A stretch of DNA of 5,684 nucleotides. It comes from Lentisphaeria bacterium UBA1829 (GTDB lineage: Bacteria > Verrucomicrobiota > Lentisphaeria > Victivallales > UBA1829). The stretch lies in contig DDJH01000044.1 in assembly GCA_002338895.1 (NCBI GenBank), forward strand, positions 30,899-36,582, read 5' to 3'. Shown one piece after another: positions 1-5,684 of this stretch. Position 1 is the first letter of the stretch, and each line of letters starts with the position of its first letter. Below the pieces are notes generated by a model that saw only the letters and a program-made list of their open reading frames with translations, ran no database searches and was not told where the DNA came from. Position numbers and translations under genes: made by a program.

Positions 1-1422
1 GCCGATACGCCGGAATGTCTGCCGGATTCGCCGGAGACCATGTCCTTCCTGCAGTTCCACCGGATGCGCGAAATCGGATTCTTCAAGGAGATCGCAACGA
101 TCCTGCTGGAAAACGGACGGTCCGAAATCTCCCTCTTCCTGCCGCCGCGCATGAGCGGACTGCTGCCGGAAAAAAGACTCGACATCGTGGTGCCGGTGGA
201 ACAGGATGAGGCGTATGCCGAAAAAATCGCCGTGCTGGCGTCCTCCGCGGAGACCTTCCGTCGCGAGGGAATCTGCGTGATGGAGCGCTCGCCCGGGTTT
301 CATGCGGCCGCTCCCGATCTCCTGACGCCGGAACGGCTCTACCGCTTCCTCTGGAACTCCACCGCGTATGGTGCAAAACATATTTTCCTCGGAGAGTGGA
401 ACAAGGACTCCCTGTTCAATCAGCTGACGTCCGACGATTTCTTCTACCGCGACCGCCTGAACGTGCTCCGCCGCTTCCGGAAAGAGACGGAAAAGGCCGC
501 CGCCCTGCTCGAAAACTGGACGCCGGAAGGCGGATCGGTCGCAGTGTTCCGGAGCCGGATCTCCGAACGGTTGCTGCAGGTGAAGGGGTTTTATCTGAAA
601 TCGGCGCTGTCGTCGTTTCGCGGATGGGTGCGCTCGCTGACATTTTCCTCCACGCCGTTTACCGTCTGTTCCGAAGATTCGCTTGATGAACTCCGGAACA
701 AGCATCTGCTCATTCTTCCCGGGTCCCCGGTCGTGACGGAGGCCGCAGCGGAAAAAATCCTGGATTTTGTGCACGAGGGCGGAATTCTGCTCTGCGAACC
801 GGAGTGCGGATCGTGGAGTCCGACCGGCGTGCCGCTCCGTCCCGATTCCCGCTTCATCGCGGAGGCCACCGGCGTCGTGGAGATGGCTCGGATCAATCCC
901 GGACTTTCGGAAATGAAATTCAAATCCAATAAGAAAATCTGTTCCCTGAAGCCGGGGGATTGTCTGGTGCCCCTGCATGTGATCCGGAAATACACCGAGG
1001 TGCTGATCCCGTTCCGCAACGAGACCGCTCTTGCCGAAAGCATTCCCTATGGAAAAGGAAAAATCCTGCTGTTCGGCGCATTCATCGGCGCATCCGCCGC
1101 GTCCGTGCGGGATCCCGGGCTCGAGGATTTCCTCAATACGCTTCTCAATGCCGTGGCGCCTAAAATCAACCTGATCAGCCGGAACTGCCGCGCCGTGTCA
1201 GGGTTCTCCGGAAAAAACAGGATGCTGTTCCTGTTCGGATCGGAACCGGTGGACAAGATCGAGATCCATTTCCGGAAAACCTTCTGGAAGAAACAGGCGC
1301 TGCGCGATCTGATTTCCGGACGCCGCATCGCGGTCTCCTCCGATGGGAATGTCCGGAAAATCAAATTCATGCCGGACCGCTCCGGCGTGGCGGTGCTGAC
1401 GGAGGACGGCGTCGGAGGATAA
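1..1422 (+). CDS. GH42-like glycoside hydrolase (beta-galactosidase type), 5'-truncated by the window
   Basis: This is probably a clan GH-A glycosidase acting on plant or host sugar chains. The frame is open from base 1 to the TAA at 1420-1422, giving 473 visible residues. The first ATG (40) lies inside a DSPE-type segment resembling the interior of a GH42 barrel, so I treat the gene as cut by the left edge rather than starting there. Visible residues 94-98 read MERSP. In GH42 the nucleophile glutamate sits in a similar M-E-x-S motif, so Glu95 is the candidate. A segment ending in GAKHIFLGEW (about residues 123-132) resembles the last barrel strand. Residues about 178-380 look like the GATase-like trimerisation domain (VAVFRS, LLILPGSP, EGGILLCEP, GKGKILLFG). 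The tail resembles the small C-terminal beta domain. The acid/base residue would lie upstream and cannot be seen. Family assignment comes from motif recall only. A catalytically degenerate relative is possible. Confidence 0.6.
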   Translation, partial: ADTPECLPDSPETMSFLQFHRMREIGFFKEIATILLENGRSEISLFLPPRMSGLLPEKRLDIVVPVEQDEAYAEKIAVLASSAETFRREGICVMERSPGFHAAAPDLLTPERLYRFLWNSTAYGAKHIFLGEWNKDSLFNQLTSDDFFYRDRLNVLRRFRKETEKAAALLENWTPEGGSVAVFRSRISERLLQVKGFYLKSALSSFRGWVRSLTFSSTPFTVCSEDSLDELRNKHLLILPGSPVVTEAAAEKILDFVHEGGILLCEPECGSWSPTGVPLRPDSRFIAEATGVVEMARINPGLSEMKFKSNKKICSLKPGDCLVPLHVIRKYTEVLIPFRNETALAESIPYGKGKILLFGAFIGASAASVRDPGLEDFLNTLLNAVAPKINLISRNCRAVSGFSGKNRMLFLFGSEPVDKIEIHFRKTFWKKQALRDLISGRRIAVSSDGNVRKIKFMPDRSGVAVLTEDGVGG

Positions 1423-1437
1423 AGAAGGAGACTTGGC

Positions 1438-1554
1438 ATGGTTGCCGCATTCCAGCTCCTCCGCGGAGGGGAGGGGGGAAGGAGGGAAGCGGACTGCCTT
1501 GAAAGTGGTTGCGGTAGAAAAATGTATCGAAAGCAGGGAGTTTTCTTTGAATGA
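1438..1554 (+). CDS. Possible small ORF (38 aa), doubtful
   Basis: This short ORF starts at an ATG seven bases after a strong Shine-Dalgarno (GAAGGAG, 1424-1430). It ends in TGA at 1552-1554, which overlaps the antiporter start (ATG 1551-1553) as ATGA, a typical translational-coupling arrangement. The peptide begins MVAAFQLLRGG, is rich in Gly and Arg, has two cysteines (SGCGRK near the middle), and shows no signal peptide, membrane segment or family I recognise. Tandem AGG codons and an internal purine run are unlike the neighbouring genes, which argues against a conserved protein. It could be a leader ORF feeding ribosomes into the antiporter gene, the remnant of a lost gene, or chance. The ribosome-binding site is the only strong point in its favour. 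Confidence 0.22.
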   Translation: MVAAFQLLRGGEGGRREADCLESGCGRKMYRKQGVFFE

Positions 1555-2912
1555 GCAATGACGCGTTTCTGATTTTGTTTATGATCCTGATTACTCTGAT
1601 GGCGGTGATGCCGCTGTTTTTGAGCCGGTTCAAGATCCCGCAGGTGATTTCGCTTCTGATCGTCGGGATGGTGATCGGACCGAACGGACTGGATCTGATC
1701 GGGAAGCTGGCGCCTGCGCTGTCGTTCCTGGGGGGCAACCCGAAGATGATCGAGGAGAACTCGTTCACGCTGATCAACTCCCTCGGTTCGCTGGGACTGC
1801 TGTTCCTGATGACGCTGGCGGGAATGGAGGCGGATTTCAAGCTGATCCGCTCTTCCCGGCGTCCGGTGGTGGCGCTGAGCGTTCTGACGTTTCTGCTGCC
1901 GGCGATTTCGGGATTCCTGGTGTACGGGTACTTCCGGGCGGAGGATTTTCCGGGGAAGCTGCTGTATGCGTCGCTGTTTGCGTCGCACTCGGTGGGGATC
2001 GTGTTTCCGATTATCCGGGAGCTGAAGATTACAAAGACGATTTTCGGGTCGGCGGTGCTGATCTCCACGGTGATTACGGATGTGGCGAGCATCGTGCTGC
2101 TGGCGGTCAGCGTGCAGATGAAGAAGGTGTCGGTGGAGGCCGGCGGACTGCAGAAGAGTCTTTCGCTGTTCGATTATGTGGATCCGTCGATTTTCGGAAG
2201 TTTCTTCACGGTGGTGTTTCTGCTGATTGTTCTGCTGTACTTCTGTCTGGTTCTGTACCTGGTGCCGAAGGCGGGGGATCTGATCTTCCGCGTGCTGAAC
2301 AATGGAGAGGACATGATTATGACCTGTTTCATTTTCCTGATTCTGGCAGTGGTGCTTGCGGGAGAGTTTCTCGGGATCAATCTGGTGGTGGGCGCGTTTC
2401 TTGCCGGACTCGGACTTTCCCGCGTGATGCAGGATTCCCGTTGCAACACCGCGCTCGACGTGTTTCATAAATTCGAAGGGATCGGATACGGATTCCTGAT
2501 ACCGTTCCTGTTCATCTCCATCGGAATGAAGACGGATCTGCGGATGCTGTTTGAATCCATGAACAATGTGAGCATCATTCTTCTGACGGTCTGCGGACTG
2601 GTGGGGAGCAAGGTGTTTTCGGGATGGCTGGCACTGCGGCTTTGCGGATTCTCCCATCTGAAGGGGCTCTGCGCCGGGGTCATGACCGTTCCGCAGCTTT
2701 CGGCCACGCTCGCCGCGGCGGCGATTGGAAAGGAGCTCGGAATGCTCGACAACAACTTCTTCAATGCGATCATCGTTCTTTCGATTGTGACAACTCTTCC
2801 GGTTCCGAATCTGGTCCGGTGGATGATCGAACACTACCATCTCCGCTTCCGCTCCCAGGGAGAGGAATCTCCGCAGGAGTCGCGTCAGGAGATCCAGGAT
2901 CAGCTCCTGTGA
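1551..2912 (+). CDS. Cation:proton antiporter, CPA2/Kef-type membrane protein
   Basis: This 453-residue inner-membrane protein is expected to exchange K+ or Na+ for H+, controlling cytoplasmic pH and ion balance. It has about 12-13 hydrophobic segments and the family landmarks in order: IPQVISLLIVGMVIGPNGL (residues 29-47), LGLLFLMTLAGMEADF (81-96, the family's G-x-E-x-D signature), SHSVGIVFPIIRELKI (145-160) and STVITDVASIVLLAV (172-186). Asp177, preceded by Thr176, is at the usual ion-binding position. Next come VVGAFLAGLGLSR (279-291), LIPFLFISIGMKTDL (316-330), GSK (352-354), and VMTVPQLSATLAAAAIG (377-393). The hydrophilic tail after about residue 425 is short, so there is no RCK/TrkA-N nucleotide-binding domain as in KefB/KefC. 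ATG 1551 is preceded by GGGAG (1536-1540) with a 10-base spacing and starts directly before the first membrane helix. The 128-base gap from the glycosidase suggests separate or weakly linked expression. The transported ion cannot be read from sequence. Confidence 0.9.
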   Translation: MSNDAFLILFMILITLMAVMPLFLSRFKIPQVISLLIVGMVIGPNGLDLIGKLAPALSFLGGNPKMIEENSFTLINSLGSLGLLFLMTLAGMEADFKLIRSSRRPVVALSVLTFLLPAISGFLVYGYFRAEDFPGKLLYASLFASHSVGIVFPIIRELKITKTIFGSAVLISTVITDVASIVLLAVSVQMKKVSVEAGGLQKSLSLFDYVDPSIFGSFFTVVFLLIVLLYFCLVLYLVPKAGDLIFRVLNNGEDMIMTCFIFLILAVVLAGEFLGINLVVGAFLAGLGLSRVMQDSRCNTALDVFHKFEGIGYGFLIPFLFISIGMKTDLRMLFESMNNVSIILLTVCGLVGSKVFSGWLALRLCGFSHLKGLCAGVMTVPQLSATLAAAAIGKELGMLDNNFFNAIIVLSIVTTLPVPNLVRWMIEHYHLRFRSQGEESPQESRQEIQDQLL

Positions 2913-2924
2913 TGACCGGCCCGG

Positions 2925-2934
2925 CCCCCCCCCC
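2925..2934. repeat. Homopolymer run of ten C
   Basis: Ten consecutive Cs occur 12 bases after the antiporter stop. The run is flanked by CCGGC (2916-2920) and its complement GCCGG (2935-2939), so the C-run would sit in the loop of a short GC hairpin. No T-run follows directly, so I do not call this hairpin a terminator. Runs of this length are prone to slippage and to sequencing error. Confidence 0.75.
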
Positions 2935-2973
2935 GCCGGATGAGAAAAAACAGTCCGTTTTCCCTCTTCTGCT

Positions 2974-2994
2974 GAAAAAAGATCATCTTTTTTC
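2974..2994 (+). terminator. A/T-rich inverted repeat: weak terminator or promoter UP element
   Basis: GAAAAAAGAT (2974-2983) and ATCTTTTTTC (2985-2994) are perfect reverse complements around one central C. As RNA this gives a 9-bp hairpin with a 3-base loop, with the U-tract forming the 3' arm of the stem. It lies after the antiporter stop (2912) and before the rex promoter, so ending antiporter transcription is plausible. The stem is almost all A-U, which is poor for an intrinsic terminator. Its position is about 45 to 65 bases upstream of the predicted rex start site, exactly where an A/T-tract UP element would contact the RNA polymerase alpha subunit. Both roles are possible. The repeat is seen; the function is inferred. 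Confidence 0.4.
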
Positions 2995-3004
2995 GCTTCC
3001 GCCC

Positions 3005-3032
3005 TTGACGTTTCCGGATTTTAGATTATAAT
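3005..3032 (+). promoter_or_regulatory. Sigma70-type promoter of rex and the downstream operon
   Basis: The -35 box TTGACG (3005-3010) matches consensus TTGACA at five of six bases. The -10 box TATAAT (3027-3032) is perfect, and the spacing is 16 bases. The predicted start is near 3039-3040, giving a leader of about 45 bases before the rex ATG. This is by far the best promoter in the window, and it lies in its least G+C-rich stretch. Its strength would explain the need for a repressor site on top of the start. Confidence 0.85.
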
Positions 3033-3036
3033 TTAC

Positions 3037-3052
3037 TGTGAACAATCTCACA
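3037..3052 (+). promoter_or_regulatory. Rex operator overlapping the transcription start
   Basis: TGTGAACAATCTCACA is an inverted repeat of TGTGA and TCACA with six bases between. It matches the Streptomyces Rex operator pattern TGTGAAC-N3-TTCACA at 12 of 13 fixed positions, and the broader TTGTGAA-N4-TTCACAA (3036-3053) at 12 of 14. It begins five bases after the -10 box and covers the predicted +1, so bound Rex would block polymerase. The next gene encodes Rex, which supports autoregulation. The core also fits the CRP pattern TGTGA-N6-TCACA. I prefer Rex because of the adjacent gene and the repressing position. Confidence 0.8.
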
Positions 3053-3084
3053 AACATTTTTCAGAGGATGGTGCAACGGCGCAA

Positions 3085-3726
3085 ATGAAACTGACGAAAA
3101 ACATTCCGGCCCGGACGATTGAACGCATGGTTTTGTATAAGAGACTGCTTTCCGATCTGCTGTCCAAAGGTCAGAAAACACTTTTTTCACACCAGCTCGC
3201 CGCCCTGGCTCACAACACGCCCGCGCAGGTGCGGCGGGATATTATGACCATCGGACATGAGGGCAGCCCGCACAAGGGGTACGACATTGCAAGTCTCATC
3301 ACCCGGATCACGGTGATCCTGGACGGATCCAAGGACCGCTCGATCGCTCTGGTCGGAGTCGGGAATCTGGGACGCGCGATTCTGTCGTACTTCACCTACC
3401 GGCATCCGGGGCTGACGATCGTCGCAGCGTTCGATACGGACGACAGCAAGGTGGACCGGGTGATCTCCGGCTGCCGGTGCTACCATATCCGCGATTTTGA
3501 ACAGAAGGTCAAGGAGCTGGATATCAATGTCGGGATCATCACGGTTCCGGCGGGGCAGGCGCAGGCGGTGGCGGATATGATGGTGTCCGCCGGAATCAAG
3601 GGAGTCCTCAATTTCGCACCGGTCCCGCTGAAGGTGCCGGAGACGGTCTGCGCGGACCGGATCGACATCGCAAGTTCGCTGGAAAAACTGGCCTATTTCG
3701 CCGATCACCTGAAACAGCGTGAATAA
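3085..3726 (+). CDS. rex: Redox-sensing transcriptional repressor Rex
   Basis: Rex is a cytoplasmic homodimer that binds DNA when NAD+-loaded and releases it when NADH rises. The 213-residue length is normal. Residues 1 to about 78 form the winged-helix DNA-binding domain, opening with the usual IPARTIERMVLYKRLL and including AQVRRDIMTIGHEG and KGYDI. The Rossmann domain follows with GVGNLG (91-96), the acidic end of the second strand in AAFD (114-117), TVPAGQAQAVADMMVSAGIKG (153-173), and the family hallmark NFAP (176-179). The C-terminal helix (SSLEKLAYFADHL) is the one swapped between subunits in known structures. The start ATG 3085 fits the conserved N-terminus but has a weak ribosome site: AGAGG at 3063-3067 is 17 bases away. 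An ATG at 3068 opens a six-codon frame (MVQRRK) whose TGA overlaps the rex start, which is probably chance. The gene is first in an operon, 15 bases before the NuoE-like gene, and sits behind a Rex operator. Confidence 0.96.
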   Translation: MKLTKNIPARTIERMVLYKRLLSDLLSKGQKTLFSHQLAALAHNTPAQVRRDIMTIGHEGSPHKGYDIASLITRITVILDGSKDRSIALVGVGNLGRAILSYFTYRHPGLTIVAAFDTDDSKVDRVISGCRCYHIRDFEQKVKELDINVGIITVPAGQAQAVADMMVSAGIKGVLNFAPVPLKVPETVCADRIDIASSLEKLAYFADHLKQRE

Positions 3727-3741
3727 CCGGGACCTGCGGCA

Positions 3742-4217
3742 ATGAACAGAGAACAGGAGATCGACGGGATTCTCAACCGGTATCCGCCGGGCGTGCGGGA
3801 AAATCTGACCACGATTCTGCTGGACGTGCAGGAGGCGCAGGGACATCTCTCCCGCGAGGCGATTGTGCGGATCGCCCGCCATCTCTCCCTTCCGGTCGGA
3901 AAAGTCTACGGCGTGGCCACGTTCTACAACCAGTTCCGTTTCGAGAACGCGGGGAAATATCATATCATGCTCTGCCGGGGAACCGCATGTCATGTGAAGG
4001 GGTCCGCGGCCGCGCTGGAGTTCCTGGAACGCTGTCTGCAGATTCATCCGGGGGAGACAACGCCGGATGGACTGTTCAGTCTGGAAATCACCTCCTGCCT
4101 CGGCGCATGCGGACTGGCTCCCGTGATGAGCATCAACGGGGAGATCCACGCGTGCGTCGATGAGGACCGGATCCGCGCTGTGCTGGATTCCATTCGAAAA
4201 GCGGAGGGGGCAGACGT

Positions 4218-4221
<4 letters not shown>
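3742..4221 (+). CDS. hydC/nuoE: NuoE-family [2Fe-2S] subunit (HydC/HndA-like, electron-bifurcating hydrogenase type)
   Basis: This small cytoplasmic electron-transfer subunit (159 residues, usual size) partners the NuoF-like flavoprotein encoded next. An N-terminal helical part contains the family signature LSLPVGKVYGVATFYNQF (48-65). The thioredoxin-like domain carries the four cluster ligands expected for NuoE: Cys78 and Cys83 in CRGTACH, and Cys119 and Cys123 in SCLGACG. The start at 3742 leaves 15 bases after the rex stop, with only a weak Shine-Dalgarno (CGGGA, 3728-3732). Its TGA (4219-4221) overlaps the next ATG. Homologues serve respiratory complex I, NAD-dependent formate dehydrogenases and trimeric or tetrameric [FeFe]-hydrogenases. 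The linkage to rex and to a NuoF with an extra N-terminal domain favours the hydrogenase. That choice is inferred, because the catalytic subunit is outside the window. Confidence 0.92.
4203..4210 (+). promoter_or_regulatory. Strong ribosome binding site deciding the NuoF-like start
   Basis: GGAGGGGG lies inside the end of the NuoE-like gene, seven bases before ATG 4218. It is the best Shine-Dalgarno of the operon and supports the ATGA-overlap start over any later in-frame start. Together with the overlap it points to coupled translation of the two subunits. Confidence 0.75.

Positions 4222-5684
<1,463 letters not shown>

Noticed and set aside
1499..1528. Possible promoter TTGAAA (1499-1504) with TGTATC (1523-1528) for the antiporter
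   Set aside because: The spacing is 18, but the -10 box matches only three of six consensus bases, so this is too weak to call.
1047..2840. A 597-codon open frame on the minus strand
   Set aside because: Its translation is a low-complexity Gln/His/Arg-rich string with no fold or motif. It lies antisense to the clearly real antiporter, so it is a product of that gene's codon bias.
3037..3052. CRP/FNR-family site instead of a Rex operator
   Set aside because: The core TGTGA-N6-TCACA does fit CRP, but the site sits on the start of transcription in front of rex and matches the longer Rex pattern, so Rex is the simpler reading. It is not fully excluded.
3068..3088. Six-codon leader ORF (MVQRRK) before rex
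   Set aside because: The purine-rich AGAGG directly abuts its ATG with no usable spacing, so independent initiation is unlikely.

Overview
The window is a moderately GC-rich bacterial chromosome segment. Every supportable gene lies on the plus strand. The gene set is a GH42-like glycosidase, a Kef-type antiporter, Rex, and NuoE/NuoF-like subunits of a bifurcating hydrogenase type. This fits an anaerobic, saccharolytic, H2-forming fermenter. My best guess is a Lentisphaerota/Victivallales-like gut or sediment bacterium, but this is an impression from protein flavour and base composition, not a demonstrated placement.

Layout. Positions 1-1422 hold the 3' part of a large glycosidase-like gene that is already open at the left edge. 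A short gap (1423-1550) contains a strong Shine-Dalgarno followed by a doubtful 38-codon ORF, whose stop overlaps the next start as ATGA. Positions 1551-2912 encode a multi-pass monovalent cation:proton antiporter (CPA2/Kef-like) without a C-terminal RCK domain. The gap at 2913-3084 is the regulatory centre. It holds a run of ten Cs, an A/T-rich perfect inverted repeat, a near-consensus sigma70 promoter (TTGACG-16-TATAAT), and a Rex-type operator (TGTGAACAATCTCACA) lying on the predicted transcription start.

From this promoter runs rex (3085-3726), followed after 15 bases by a NuoE-family [2Fe-2S] subunit (3742-4221). That gene overlaps by ATGA with a NuoF-family flavoprotein (4218 to beyond the right edge). 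The NuoF-like protein carries an extra N-terminal thioredoxin-like iron-sulphur domain, as in HydB/HndC of multimeric [FeFe]-hydrogenases and unlike plain respiratory NuoF.

How it works together (inference). When NADH/NAD+ is low, NAD+-bound Rex would sit on the start site and silence its own operon. When NADH accumulates, Rex would release and allow production of the NADH-oxidising module, which would dispose of electrons as H2. The catalytic [FeFe]-hydrogenase subunit is expected just beyond the right edge but is not visible. The system is coherent and partly known in other phyla. I see no clearly new system here; the operator/promoter arrangement is the most informative feature.
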